From Planctomycetaceae bacterium (GTDB lineage Bacteria > Planctomycetota > Planctomycetia > Planctomycetales > Planctomycetaceae), in the NCBI GenBank assembly GCA_024742875.1, contig JANSXP010000004.1, positions 1-64,000 on the forward strand: DNA of 64,000 bases. Direction: 5' to 3'. Below the pieces are notes generated by a model. It was not told where the DNA came from. It ran no database searches and saw only the letters and a program-made list of their open reading frames with translations. This document shows positions 39,201 through 48,637 of this stretch, one piece after another (the first letter of the stretch is position 1; each line of letters opens with the position of its first letter). The position numbers and the translations under genes were made by a program.

Positions 39201-42200
39201 GTACGTGCCGGTGCGGGTGACGGGGATCAGTATCTCCTGATCGGGGCCCAGATCCTCATTGGCCGTCTGATCAAAGTCCGCACGGCTGGGCACACGATCG
39301 AACGCCACAAACAGCTGATTGAAGGCGTCCGGCGAATCACTGTCCAGGCGAATTCGCAGCGTCTCACCGGCCGTGACATCCACCTTAAAGAAGGTGAAAT
39401 CGCCCTCGCTGAGCGTGCCGTCAGTGGGCACACCCAGTTCGAGGGCGGGCACGTCCACTTCCACATCGTCCAAAGACGCGCGGATATTGTTCGCTTCGCT
39501 GATTTCCGGCAGCTGATTGCGAATATCGCTGCGGACGATCACAAAATACTCGCCCGGATCCACACCCGGCAGCGAAAGCGTGACGGTTTCGGTGTAACTC
39601 TCGCCTGGGGCCAGGTCGCCGATGTGGGGCACCTCTGCAAGGAATACATCGTCGCCACCAAATGCTTCATCGCGCGACAGAAACAGCGAATCACTCCAGC
39701 GACCGCGGGCCGTGTCATCGCCCTCATTGCGAACGGTGAACGTAATCGTCGCGTCCTGCCCAGGAGTCGCATTGGACGGCACAGGAATCTCGCCCACCAC
39801 CAGATCGGCCGGCGGAATCAGTTCCACGCTCAGTCCATCGCCGTCATGTCCCACGTTGTTGGTCAAATCGGATTCGAGCACCCGGGTGCTGCTGTTGGCA
39901 CTGTTGGCCCTCACAAACACAAAAAAGTCGCCCGCAATACCGCGTGGCAGATCGGCGGACGCCTGGAAGGTCTGCGTTTGGCCACTGCCAATGCTCTGCT
40001 GATTACGGAAGACGGTTCGCAGCACCGTATCTCGCGAGTCAAACACCTCGTCCAGTGACAGAAAAATCGTGTCGAACCATGACTGGTTGACCGCCTCACC
40101 GCCCGTGTTGGTCACGTCGTACGTCAGATCGATCTGCTGTCCACTGGCCGCGTTGTCCGGCCCATCCACCCGGGTCACCTGAAAATCAGGTCGCACTTCG
40201 TCCGGCGTGGCCTGCAGAGGAATCGTGGTCGCGGTCGCAAACACGTTGTTGGCTTCACTGGTTTCCACCACGTCATCCTGAGCGTCGGCCACAATCAGCA
40301 GATGAAAATTGCCGCCGATATCCGGAATACGCACGCTCTTTCGCAACGTGTAGGTTTCACCGGCGGCAATCGCACCGCTGCGGAAGGCACTGCCCAGAAG
40401 TACGTCACCATCATCCAGCGTGGTGTCGGTCGACAGGTAGATTTCGTCCCGCCAGATGTTGGAACTGGTCAAACCGATTCCCTGATTGATGCCCGTCCAG
40501 GTCAGCGTGAGCAGATCACCTTCGCGGAATGTTCCGACAGCCGGCGTCTCGGTTTGCTCGGTAATTTCAGCGATCTGCAGGTCAGCCCGATCGGCCGTTA
40601 CGTTGATGGTGGCCAGTGACGACACATTATTGTCACGATCACTTTCAAAAACTTCCGCCCTGTCATTGGTACGCACGAACAGCTTCAGTGCTCCCACCAC
40701 GTCCACGGGAATCTGCACCGTCTGGCTGATGGTGACACTCTCTCCGGGCGCCAGTTTGGGTCCGTGTCGCAGTGAGCCCACGCTGCGATCGTCCGCATTG
40801 CCGCTGATATCATCGGCAGACAACACAATCAGATCCCGGAACTGCTCGACGATGGTGTCGCCCGTGCCGTCGTTTCTCACGGTCCATTCCACCTTGATCA
40901 GATCCCCATTGGACGCCTCGGCGGGTACCTGAATGTCGGTGACCACCAGGTCGGCCGGCAGGGACTCGAAGGTGACTTTCTGGGGCGACGTCAGGGCGTT
41001 GTTATCTTCAAACACACTTTCAAACACCGCCTCGCCGCCGTCGGAAACCACAATCACAAAAAAGTCGCCAACCAGATCGTTGGGCACGGCCCGGGTGAAT
41101 GTCTCTTCGTAGGTTGCGTCAACGCCCACCGCACCGCGATGCCCCACCTGCCCAAACAGCAGGTCGTCGTCATCCAGTGTTTCGTCGGCCGACAGGAAGA
41201 TCTGATCCAGCCAGGACGTGTTGGGCGTGCCGCCCAGACCACGATTGGCGGCCGTGTAGGTCACACTGATGGACGTACCGGAACGAACCGTCGCGGGTGC
41301 CTCAATGTCCTCCACCACGAGGTCGGGCGACGGGCTCAAAAACACGTTCACAGGACGAGAGGAGACGTTGTTCTCTTCGTTGGCATGTTCGAAGGTGTCG
41401 TCCAGCACATCGGTTTGCACCAGGAAAAACAGGTCCAGCCCCTGAATGTCGACCGGCACTGTCGCGGTGGCCGTCTGTGTGAAACTCTCGCCCGGCTGCA
41501 GCACACCGCGATGTGTGCTGGTGGTCAGCAGAAAGTCGTTCGCTGAGATTGTCTCATCGGGCGACAGGAACACGCGGTCCACCACCGTATCCGCGTCGGT
41601 GGGGCCATCGCCGTTGTTGGTCACCGTCCAGGAAATCACAAATTCCTGTTCACTGAACACAGCCTGCGGAGCGCTGATGTCTGTGACCTGCAAATCCGCG
41701 GCGGGCGGCAGCGTGATCTGAATGGGCGACGAAATCCGCACATTGTCGTCTTCGTTGCCACGCTCGTTGACTCGATTGGGGCGATCCGTCACGGCAAACA
41801 CAAAGAAGTTGCCATCCAGATTGTCGGGCAGCACCACCTCCAGCGTATTCGTGTAGCTTTCGCCAGGATTGAGGAAACTGACATTTGCGGCGGTCCCCAG
41901 CGTCACATCGGCCCCTTCGGACAGACTGACCGGATCAAACGTTTGATCCACCGACAGAAACAGTCCATCAAACCATTGCGGCACACTGGTGGGGGCACCG
42001 CCCGTATTCGTCACGGTCCACTGAATCTCAGTCGTCTGACCGGCGACGGCCGTTTCGGGCACCTGCACGTCACTGACAATCAGATTGGGAAACTCCCGAA
42101 TCGACAGCTCAAACGTATCATCATCCACAAAGCGATTGTCATCGTCGCCGGCGTGCTCGAAAACGCGATTACCGGTATCCACCTGCACAACCACTCGGGC

Positions 42201-45200
42201 CGGCCCCTCGAATCCGGTTTCCACGGGAATGGTCACCAGCTGTCGACGGACAATCGTCTGGCCGGGAGCCAGCGTCCCGTTGAAGTCCACGCTGCCCAGT
42301 GAACGAGCGGCCACCGTGTCGTCGCCATCCACCACTGAGAGACTGGTGGACCAGGGTCCCGTGGCCACTGCGTCACCGTTGTTGGTGATCGTCCATTCGA
42401 CTTCCAGCTGATCCCCGCTGTTGGCCCGCGAAACCGGAATGCTGATATCCGACACGACAATATCCGGCAGCGGCGGCAGGGTCAGATCAATGGCCGCACT
42501 GCCCGTGTTGTTGGCTTCGTTCTGCTCAGCAACACGATTGCCGACATCAGTACGAGCCACGACAAAGAACGCCCCCGTCTGACTGCTGCGGTTCAGTGGC
42601 AGTGTGGCGGCGAACGTCTGCGTGTAGCTTTCGCCAGGAGCGAGCGGCACCAGATCGTCCGCGTTTTGTGAGAGCAGTGTGATGGGTGACTGGGTGCCGG
42701 CCGCGTTCTGCGACAGCACGATCTGATCCAGCACATTGGCGTTCACCGTGTCCGTGCCCGTGTTGCGAATCGTCCACGACACGCTGATTTCGTCACCAAA
42801 CTCGGCCGCTGCCGGCACATCAACAGATTCCACAATCAGATCAGCCCCGTCGATACGAATCGGACGTGCAAGGAGGTTGTTGGTTTCGTCGCCTTCAAAC
42901 TCCCGCAGATTCTCATCAGCAATGAACAGCAGGAAGTAGTCTCCCGCGGCAATCTGCAGCGGAATATTGGCGTCACCGGAGATCGACAGCGATTCCCCCG
43001 GGGCCAGTGGTGCGTCGCTGTTGGAAGATCGCAGCAGCAGCTGTCGGTCGCCCGCGTCAGCAACGGCGTCTTCAGAAAACAGCACACGATCCAGACGCGG
43101 AGCGGCCGCCGCCGCATCCCCCTGATTGAGAACGTCAAACGACAGACTGATCTGTTCGCCCAGCACAGCCGCCTCGGGCGCGTCGGCTGTGGAAATGACA
43201 AGATCGGGCGCCTGAACGGTGATTGCTCGCGTCAGCAGATTGTTGTCTTCGTCTGTCTCGAACTGCACCTGACCATCATCAGCGCTGAAGATCAGGAAGT
43301 ACTGACCGGGCGCCGTTTCGGGAATTTCGATGCGGGCCGTCAGTGTTTCCTCTGTGCCGGCATTCAAACGACTGCCTGCCTGAGAATTCAGCCGCGTGTC
43401 CTGCTCATCCAGCACATTGTCCGCAGAGAAGTACACCGCGTGGGAGGGCAGCCGGTCCACATCGCCTGCACCCGCATTGCTGATGACGAACTCCACATTC
43501 ACGTCGATCCCGGCGGCGGCTTCCGCAGGCGCTGTGCTTTGTGTGACCACCAGATCGGGGGACACCACCGTGATTGGCTCAGCCAGCGTGTTATTGTCGT
43601 CATCGTCTTCTGTAATCTGCCCGGCCGCGTCCGTCACAAAAATCAGAAAGTAGTCTCCCGGATCAACGTCCGGCAGATTGACGTTTGCTGCTGCCGTAAA
43701 CGAAGCGCCGGCCGCCAGCGGCAGATCGGCCGTGGCATTGCGACTGGTCAGCAGCGTGTCACCGGCGTCCAGTTCGCCGTCTGCTGAGAAGAACACGCGA
43801 TCCAGCATCGCGCCCACGGCGTCGCCCTGACCATCGTTGCGAACGATCCATTCCACGGCGATCTGCTCTCCCCGATTGGCCACATCGGGACTGTCTGATG
43901 AGGCGACCACCAGGTCCGGATGGAAATCGTTGTCGTCAATGGTGACCGTGGACGTGCCATCACCGATGGATGATCGCACAGCGTTCGACAGCGTCAGTTC
44001 AATTGTCTCCGCACCTTCGACCAGCGCGTCTTCACGGATCGGCACGACAATCTCGCCCACCCGTTCATCGGCGGCGAAAGTGAGCGTACCACTCACGGTA
44101 TCAAAGTCGGCTCCGGCAGTGGCTGATCCACCTGTCACGGCAAAATCAACGGCTGTCGTGACACCCGACGCGCGATCCAGCTCGACCCGCAGTGTGATGG
44201 ACTCACCGTCTTCGCCCACGCGGGCTGTGGTTTCAGAAAAACTGGCGATCGGCTGCGGATCCTCGCCATCCAGAATCGTGCCGATTCCTTCCGGATCCGG
44301 AATGGCGGCGTTGGTGGCATTGCTCAGCAGCACGCGAAATGTCTCGTCATCTTCGTCCCGCAAATCTCCCACGATGGGCACGGTGATGGTCTGCTGTGTC
44401 TGATTGGAGGCAAAGTTTAGTGTGCCGCTGGTGGCCAAAAAGTCGTCTCCTTCGCGGGCCGTCTGGGCCTCGGTCGTAAAATCGACAGAAACCGGATTGC
44501 CATTGGCTTCCAGATCCACTGTGAAGACCGCATTGACGGTCCCATCATCTCCTTCCACCACCGTCACATCGCTGATGGTCAGACCAGGAGGTGCGATCAC
44601 ACCGAGCGTCACGTTGTCAGCATTGACTTCTTTTTCCAGCAGCCCTCCGTTGCCAATGTTCGTGCCGGTGACAGTGGCAAAATCGCCCTGCACCGAAGGA
44701 AAGGTGATCACTTCGAATGTCTGGCCGGCGGTGGCTGCAAATCCATCAATCACCGACAGTCGCAATTCACCGGCCAGCGTGGTGTCATGATCCACCTCCA
44801 GGCGGTCGAACTGCGTGCCAGGTTCAACGCCCCCCACCTCGATGGCCACCACACTAGTGGATTCGAGCACAAGGTCCGCGTCGATGTTGAGCCGTCCGGG
44901 AGAGAGTCCGGGGGCCAGAGTGCCGGCACTGGTCAGCACTGACGCACGAACTTCTCCCGTGCCGCCAATCAGACCGGAGGCCTCATTTCTCAGCGAACTA
45001 ATGCCGTTGCCGGACTGCACGACAGCACGCCCCGTAGTCGCGGCGGATTCGTCGAGAACAATTTCCCCCTCATTGGCAAAGTCGGCCGGCAGTCGCAGCG
45101 TGGCATTCAGGCCATCGACAGCAGCCACCTCGATGCGCTGCTCGGCCGAAAGTGTCCCCAGCAGATCCACCGTGCCTTCGGCCCGAAAGCGGCCCGCCGA

Positions 45201-48200
45201 CTGATTGCCCGCGGCGACGTCCAGGTCCGCGTTTTTCAGCACGATCGGCTGGTCACCATCCAGCACGCCTCCCTGAAACTCAAAGAGGCCCGTGTTCTCC
45301 ACGACAAAGCGGCCATCACTGGTCAGTCGGCCGGTAGCCTGCTGCGTAAACACGGGATTGGAAAATGCGCTGGTGCTGCCCAGCGTGAGCACGCCGTCCG
45401 GCCCCACTGTGACATCGCCCGTGTTGTCGATGGCGATGTCACCGTCAAGCACCAGATCGTCCCCGGCCACAATCGCGCCCGCGTTATTCAGCTGCCCCGT
45501 CAGCACACGACCGTTACCGGAAGTGGATTCCAGCCGCCCCGTGTTGGTGATCACACCAGCGGACGGGGACGATGTCTGCAGATTGGCCAGACCCGTCTGC
45601 CCGGCAGCCGCATCAAACAAGATGGTGCCGGAGTTCTGAAAATCATTGCCAACCGTAAGCGTGACCTGCGAAGTGGACTGCGGCGTAATGCGAATCGTCT
45701 GGTTGGCGTTCAGGTCGGAGTTAAGCGTTACGCTGCGAGGCACCTCAAAAGTGACGGGCGCGTCGTTGCCGGGACTGATCGCAAGTGTGCCGCCCAGCAG
45801 CACGGGGTTCTCTGACCCCGCAATCGTCCCGCCATTGAAAAGAAAGTTGGCCCCTTCCGAAGAAAATGCCCCGTCGATGACGAGGGTGCCTTCATTCTGA
45901 TTGAACGTGGAGCGTGACGCGTTGAACGCTGGCATCGTCAGCGTCGCTCCTGCCTCGATATTCAGCTCACCGGAATTGTTCAGCACGGCAGAACTCTGCA
46001 CGGCCAGGTCCTGTCGCAGATGGAACTGGCCTTCGTTATTGAATGTAGCAAAGCCCATCGCAAACTGCGTCGTCCCCGCAGAAACGTCAATCACACCGCC
46101 GACCGCGTTTGTGATCGTGCCGCCAAAGCTGTCCAGTGACAGCCGTCCCGTCGCGCCGTCTGCGGCCAGCAGGTCAATCCGCCCGCTGTTCACAAACCCA
46201 TTGTCCAGGCGGACGGATGTCTGGGTCGCCCCCACGCCTTCAATCTGAACGCGCTGCCCGGCCGCCAGATTTCCCGAAATATCAGCCAGCCCCCGGAGCG
46301 AAACATCGAAGGCTGTCTGGTTGCCGGCCTCAATCTCCAGATCACCGTTTTGAATCAAAATCGTGCCGGCACCGGCGAACGCTCCGCCGCCCGATTTCAG
46401 CAGTCCCTGTGTGGTCAAACTGCCGGCCACATCAATGACGCCCGCTTCGTTGAGCAGCTGGGCGGCGCCGAATCCGGTATTCTGAATCTCCAGCGAAGCA
46501 TCGGCCCCAATGTCCAGTCGCCCTTCGTTGATCAGGCGACCATTGGAACTGCGGAACAGCACGTCCGTGGCCACATCCAGCGTGCCGCGGTTCCGCAGCG
46601 TTGTCAGCGTAAAGGGCGCTTCGCCACCAGCCGCCAGTTCCAGTGATCCGCCTGCCGCGATTTCCAGTGTGCCATTGCCCGCTCCTGCCTGAATGCGGCC
46701 TGTCTGGGCAGATCCGGCTTCCCGTTCGATTCGAATGGTGCCACTGCCGAGAAAGCCATCGTCCACCAGCAGCGTGGCGGCGAATGCCCCTGGCTGAACG
46801 ATGAGCGTCTGACTGGCCGGCAAATCCGTTTCCAGATCCACAGTCCGCCGCGCGATGATGGTTTCTGCATTGGGCAGACTGGCCGCGTACCTCAGATCGC
46901 CACTCTCCACGACGGGCGCGTTGCCGGTCAGATCACCGCCGTTGAACTCGAAGTCACCTGCTGCAACGAACTGGCCGGCCACATTCAGAGACCCGGCGTT
47001 TTGACGAAACGTCGTCGTGGCGCTGAACTCTGCCAGCACGCCCGCGGCCACCGTCAGCGTTCCCGAGTTCTCCACCTCCATGTTGTTGAGGGTGAAGTCA
47101 ATGTCCGCGCGCACATCAAATGTGCCGGTGTTTGTCAGAAGATCAACAAAGACGCTCACGGTATCAGCGATATCCAGTGTGCCGGCGTTGATCAGCTCAT
47201 CGGCCGTAAACGAACCGATGTTGTCGGTCGCCAGAATGGAGCCGCCCGCCGCATTGGTCAGCCGGCCATTGGCAACCCGCAACTTCGAACGCCGCGCCGC
47301 GGCCGAATCCGGATCCGCCTCAAAGCGAATCGTCCCCTCATTGGTAAAACCGTTGGCTGACAGCAGTTCGCTTTCCGCGAAGCCGTCGTTCTGCACGCGG
47401 ACAATCTGATCAGCGCCGATATCACCGGCCAACGACACTGTGCGTTCCACGACTACATCCACCGCGCCGGCGGCGGGGTCCAGATCCAGTGTGCCGCCGT
47501 TGATGACGGGACGATCTCCGGTGACTGTGCCCCCGATAAATCGAAAGGTGTCGGCGTCCGTGCGGAAGGCCCCATCGATGGTCAGCTGCCCCGACTCCTG
47601 CACAAACGTCAGGACCGAGACATCACCCACAACCGTGGATGTGCCGGCCGCGATATCGATCGCACCGCGGTTGGTGACGGTCGCAGCGGCGCCGTCGAAT
47701 TCAAAATTGGCATCAATGTCCAGCGTGCCTTCATTCACCACCTCACCAGTGATCTCGGCCGTACCGGTGGCTGCAGCCAGCACATTGAGGACTCCGCCGG
47801 CCGCATTGCTCAGCGTCTGTCCGTTATTCACCACCAGTCGGGGCAACGTGCTGTCGGCCGCTCCCAACTGAATCTGCCCGCTGTTGGCCAGATCGTTGAC
47901 CGTCAGTCGAGGACTGGCAACGCCGCCCGCAATGCCCACATTCAACTGCCCCTGCTGTGTCAAATTGTTGAGAATCGACGTCGAAGTGCCATTCACATTG
48001 ATGACGCCGCTGTTTGTCAAGGTGCCTGCCCCCTGAATGCGGCCGGAGCCATTGAGCTGGACAGTTCCGGCATCGATCCGGGATGCCTCGGCGACCGTCA
48101 GACTGCGGCCGGATTCCACATCCAAAGTCGCGTCTGCGGAGTTGATGGTGAGGCTGCGAATGGAGGCGTTGACATTCAGATCAACTTCAAACGGCACACC

Positions 48201-48449
48201 GTCGTCGGCATCGATGATCACGTCATCGTCTGCTCCAGGCACAAAAGTGGGCGACCAGTTGGCCGGATTACTCCAGTCACCGTCAATATTTCCTCCCCAC
48301 TCGATCACTGTCAGCAACTGCTTTTGTTCGAGCAGTTCGCTGGCAGCATTCAGTGGTGTCCGCTGCCGGCCATGACGTTTTCGGCGTGATCCTGCGGTGG
48401 AAACTCGTCGTTGTCGAAAAACGCGAAGCAGTTGGGAAAGACGTGACAT
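33249..48449 (-). CDS. Giant 5066-aa modular exoprotein: beta-repeats, Calx-beta, CARDB, RHS/YD, dockerin-like end
   Basis: This is one uninterrupted 15.2-kb frame from the ATG at 48449. The N-terminus is very basic (RKRHGRQR) and ends in LLEQKQLLTVIEWGG, resembling the LEPR-XLL export region of large planctomycete proteins. Residues about 60-1285 hold five modules of roughly 220 residues built on GGTVTGDRPV-, NAGTL- and NSGTI-like strands, probably a beta-helix. Two Calx-beta domains occupy about 1287-1505. Twelve CARDB-like repeats (P/ADLVV to V-WTV) run from about 1510 to 2995. A PPC-like domain (about 3003-3110) and Ig-like regions follow. RHS/YD repeats lie at about 3425-4155, then a conserved RHS-linked domain (about 4380-4590). 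Three SGIAAFDVFVS-type repeats cover about 4599-4870. The end (about 5004-5054) has two DxDxDG loops (DADGDGDADRRD, DINGDGRVNFLD), a dockerin type I pattern. It is probably surface-bound, acting in adhesion or matrix; no catalytic motif is seen. Confidence 0.93.
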   Translation of the reverse strand: MSRLSQLLRVFRQRRVSTAGSRRKRHGRQRTPLNAASELLEQKQLLTVIEWGGNIDGDWSNPANWSPTFVPGADDDVIIDADDGVPFEVDLNVNASIRSLTINSADATLDVESGRSLTVAEASRIDAGTVQLNGSGRIQGAGTLTNSGVINVNGTSTSILNNLTQQGQLNVGIAGGVASPRLTVNDLANSGQIQLGAADSTLPRLVVNNGQTLSNAAGGVLNVLAAATGTAEITGEVVNEGTLDIDANFEFDGAAATVTNRGAIDIAAGTSTVVGDVSVLTFVQESGQLTIDGAFRTDADTFRFIGGTVTGDRPVINGGTLDLDPAAGAVDVVVERTVSLAGDIGADQIVRVQNDGFAESELLSANGFTNEGTIRFEADPDSAAARRSKLRVANGRLTNAAGGSILATDNIGSFTADELINAGTLDIADTVSVFVDLLTNTGTFDVRADIDFTLNNMEVENSGTLTVAAGVLAEFSATTTFRQNAGSLNVAGQFVAAGDFEFNGGDLTGNAPVVESGDLRYAASLPNAETIIARRTVDLETDLPASQTLIVQPGAFAATLLVDDGFLGSGTIRIEREAGSAQTGRIQAGAGNGTLEIAAGGSLELAAGGEAPFTLTTLRNRGTLDVATDVLFRSSNGRLINEGRLDIGADASLEIQNTGFGAAQLLNEAGVIDVAGSLTTQGLLKSGGGAFAGAGTILIQNGDLEIEAGNQTAFDVSLRGLADISGNLAAGQRVQIEGVGATQTSVRLDNGFVNSGRIDLLAADGATGRLSLDSFGGTITNAVGGVIDVSAGTTQFAMGFATFNNEGQFHLRQDLAVQSSAVLNNSGELNIEAGATLTMPAFNASRSTFNQNEGTLVIDGAFSSEGANFLFNGGTIAGSENPVLLGGTLAISPGNDAPVTFEVPRSVTLNSDLNANQTIRITPQSTSQVTLTVGNDFQNSGTILFDAAAGQTGLANLQTSSPSAGVITNTGRLESTSGNGRVLTGQLNNAGAIVAGDDLVLDGDIAIDNTGDVTVGPDGVLTLGSTSAFSNPVFTQQATGRLTSDGRFVVENTGLFEFQGGVLDGDQPIVLKNADLDVAAGNQSAGRFRAEGTVDLLGTLSAEQRIEVAAVDGLNATLRLPADFANEGEIVLDESAATTGRAVVQSGNGISSLRNEASGLIGGTGEVRASVLTSAGTLAPGLSPGRLNIDADLVLESTSVVAIEVGGVEPGTQFDRLEVDHDTTLAGELRLSVIDGFAATAGQTFEVITFPSVQGDFATVTGTNIGNGGLLEKEVNADNVTLGVIAPPGLTISDVTVVEGDDGTVNAVFTVDLEANGNPVSVDFTTEAQTAREGDDFLATSGTLNFASNQTQQTITVPIVGDLRDEDDETFRVLLSNATNAAIPDPEGIGTILDGEDPQPIASFSETTARVGEDGESITLRVELDRASGVTTAVDFAVTGGSATAGADFDTVSGTLTFAADERVGEIVVPIREDALVEGAETIELTLSNAVRSSIGDGTSTVTIDDNDFHPDLVVASSDSPDVANRGEQIAVEWIVRNDGQGDAVGAMLDRVFFSADGELDAGDTLLTSRNATADLPLAAGASFTAAANVNLPDVDPGDYFLIFVTDAAGQITEDDDDNNTLAEPITVVSPDLVVTQSTAPAEAAAGIDVNVEFVISNAGAGDVDRLPSHAVYFSADNVLDEQDTRLNSQAGSRLNAGTEETLTARIEIPETAPGQYFLIFSADDGQVQFETDEDNNLLTRAITVQAPDLVISTADAPEAAVLGEQISLSFDVLNQGDAAAAAPRLDRVLFSEDAVADAGDRQLLLRSSNSDAPLAPGESLSISGDANIPLQIAAGDYFLLFIADENLREFEGDETNNLLARPIRIDGADLIVESVDVPAAAEFGDEISVSWTIRNTGTDTVNANVLDQIVLSQNAAGTQSPITLLSQNADDLVPLAPGESYTQTFAATLPLNRSSQTGAFFVVARTDVGNRVAEQNEANNTGSAAIDLTLPPLPDIVVSDISIPVSRANSGDQLEVEWTITNNGDAVATGPWSTSLSVVDGDDTVAARSLGSVDFNGTLAPGQTIVRRQLVTIPVETGFEGPARVVVQVDTGNRVFEHAGDDDNRFVDDDTFELSIREFPNLIVSDVQVPETAVAGQTTEIQWTVTNTGGAPTSVPQWFDGLFLSVDQTFDPVSLSEGADVTLGTAANVSFLNPGESYTNTLEVVLPDNLDGNFFVFAVTDRPNRVNERGNEDDNVRISSPIQITLPPAADLQVTDISAPQAVFSEQEFVISWTVTNNGDGPTDADTVVDRVFLSPDETISANDFLLTTSTHRGVLQPGESFTQTATATVPVDIQGLDLFFLVQTDVLDDTFEHANEENNVSSRPVNVFLSPSPDLVVEDIEAPATVRSGTSISVTYTAANRGLGGTPNTSWLDQIFLSADETLDDDDLLFGQVGHRGAVGVDATYEETFTRAVPNDLVGDFFVIVVSDGGEAVFESVFEDNNALTSPQKVTFESLPADLVVTDIQVPAEASNGDLIKVEWTVRNDGTGDTIVEQFRDLIVLSADDISGNADDRSVGSLRHGPKLAPGESVTISQTVQIPVDVVGALKLFVRTNDRAEVFESDRDNNVSSLATINVTADRADLQIAEITEQTETPAVGTFREGDLLTLTWTGINQGIGLTSSNIWRDEIYLSTDTTLDDGDVLLGSAFRSGAIAAGETYTLRKSVRIPDIGGNFHLLIVADAQDDVVETSEANNVFATATTIPLQATPDEVRPDFQVTRVDGPDNAASGQQIDLTYDVTNTGGEAVNQSWFDTIFLSLDEVFDSRDTVLRTVFRNQQSIGSGQTQTFQASADLPRGIAGDFFVFVRANSANSSTRVLESDLTNNVGHDGDGLSVELIPPADLVVGEIPVPSNATPGQDATITFTVRNEGDDTARGRWSDSLFLSRDEAFGGDDVFLAEVPHIGDLAPGESYTETVTLSLPGVDPGEYFVIVRSDIRNQLPEISEANNIRASLDDVEVDVPALELGVPTDGTLSEGDFTFFKVDVTAGETLRIRLDSDSPDAFNQLFVAFDRVPSRADFDQTANEDLGPDQEILIPVTRTGTYFILANGVSVEQVAPAFSIVAETLEFSALSTRVTRGSNVGQVTIPLIGAKLTPVTRVALQAEDGSEIVASRTRFVSQAEVWATFDLAGADIGLYDITVEDGNQVAALENSFTVTDGPAGELRINIRAPEVVGGTARRDPVFQFQVEYENVGDTDVIAPIFNLTAAGADIQTPGLDGVFRQDQQFVAVNREGEGPAGILAPGASNTQTFIGRMGAPGGLGGESDAIRDIARIDVVPIELDPASLIASLLDVAIDEADLRQSLSDRLLASVDGTPAGLELALAQNATHLSQLGFHTADVLRLLLFELSQLENVASLVAPVIQVDAAAPAPGVALYLERGFAINSARVGEFGIFGRGWTHNWDVVLAEDENSVTIDFGGQTESFERLEGGTFRSRPGHPSVLLQEGNRFVHVDRQGFRRSFDPNGLLVRVEDRDGQRVDLTYDNLQLVSLQHSNGAQLQLTYNADGTVRELTDHVGRVTTYTYDAAGELLQQVDGPGEQTLYEYDTEGVFSQGLLTRVRDASGVERRFEYDELGRFSATSRGTAAERREFRYDGSGGVTVVDPNGRTQTVLLTEGGAVGLTFDDTGESVSAVFDEAGLVDQTVSPGGVIYDLEHDERGLVTSLTDPGGGQTTLSYSDSGLLTRAVDAVGVAHQYDYDDSGNLTSLTYADGTRYAATYNENGELRTLTDPSGISQTYSRNALGQITEIEYSSGEVVSYTYDARGNLLTATDSSGTVTNTWDAEDRLARITYPGGRFLDFTYDAFGRRTSSIDSTGFATKYEYDAANRLSAVRRGDGTAIVQYQHDDLGRLVREDNGNGAFTTYSYDHLDRLLSRINHASDGSVSSSFRYTYDRLGRQQTLTTLDGVTRFEYDGSGQLARVETPTGRVLEYDYDAAGNRTAVTDDGVVTSYTIDEAGRYTQIGDQTSTYDASGRLTRTEENGVVTEFAYDERGRLVMTSQDGDVTKFEYDAVGRKIGESRGGVRVEVLTDPFGLGLPVAEFADDGSVSGRFIHGNGLAAAVDVAGNEQFFEFDGLGNTVKVNDAVGGTLNEYDILPFGEVLRAVETVANRFRVNGQFGAATDSTGTVSGLGGGLAESFRPAEGRRLTESLPRPNSARDILRTPTPGGNNPGVNATATNRSLAQVFSQAINGNAQNPVNAQVSPQQQTFESVFGQLAMSAPALAFESASMDGFGNSGPDDFGFADGSAQQESLADAGFQSDIDRAVARLEEKAFEKLEDVAKGIGSKVFKRFNLVDKTFRFVKDGPVQFVIDEFGQIIDVAKDAVLAFNALSELAESIFVRFLRSKDPNDITGPEGFGDERWVAAGERLPFTIRFENVAEATAPAQRVLINTKVDRDIDIRSFRFGDFGFGDFLFDVADDATFIEERFDFVESAGILVDVQAAVDPRDREVTWLFTAIDPATGLPPEDPTLGFLPPNVGEDGVGEGFANYSIVADTDVPSGTEVTSQATIFFDQNAPIDTNIFVNTIDSGVPTSRVNALPELSGEFFEVSWTGDDDDGGSGIAAFDVFVSKDDGPFEPFLIGTTATSAPFQAELEHTYRFFSVAIDNAGNRELAPNGFDASTLATAAVEDGTAPVSEPAAVRDAVAVDFEVTVAAEDPIGPDGQPPSGLRRVDVFVAEDEGEFAFLRSLAPGEDAFVFNGQSNRIYWFRTVAVDIAGNVENKPLAPEAIVIVGDFDAPETRVDSLETADSGLIGLNLIGTDSGGQGLASFDVFVAIDGGAPSLIATVDAGPAAAGVHSVSTTFQALTDGLEHMYDFFTIGRDGAGNVEDAPADPDQTLTATFAPPVDIEATGIDVQDGSTQRSFVRFLDIDFTSTDDLQQLIDGGQISLERFDIDSTDVTPGTGDVVDLSGTNFTVTDTGIRLDFGAQGIGGNRNSRVGDGFYRILLDTSGDGQANQSFEFHRIFGDADGDGDADRRDLFRVLRGLRRRNPREFDINGDGRVNFLDVLFTARESLLGKRLDDGLFDLLDD

Positions 48450-48470
48450 AGTGGCGGCTGCAGCAAAACG

Positions 48471-48522
48471 AAAAAAGAAAGAGGACTCAGGCTCGGCATG
48501 TCCCGAGTCAGTCGCTCTTTCT
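48471..48522 (-). terminator. Long hairpin plus T-run between tRNA-Lys and the giant gene
   Basis: On the minus strand, arms starting AGAAAGAG and ending CTCTTTCT enclose GACT/AGTC and CTCGG/CCGAG pairs, followed by TTTTTT. It lies 22 bp upstream of the giant gene's ATG. It would end the tRNA-Lys transcript or act as a leader attenuator of the giant gene. Confidence 0.75.
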
Positions 48523-48637
48523 TGCTGCCGTCACGATGTCTAACACCGAATCTGGTATTTGGCCCAAATCCCACGAGAATTGGGGACATTCGTGGCCACA
48601 ACGCACAGTCCGCCAGGATTCCCGTGCGTAGCGGGGA

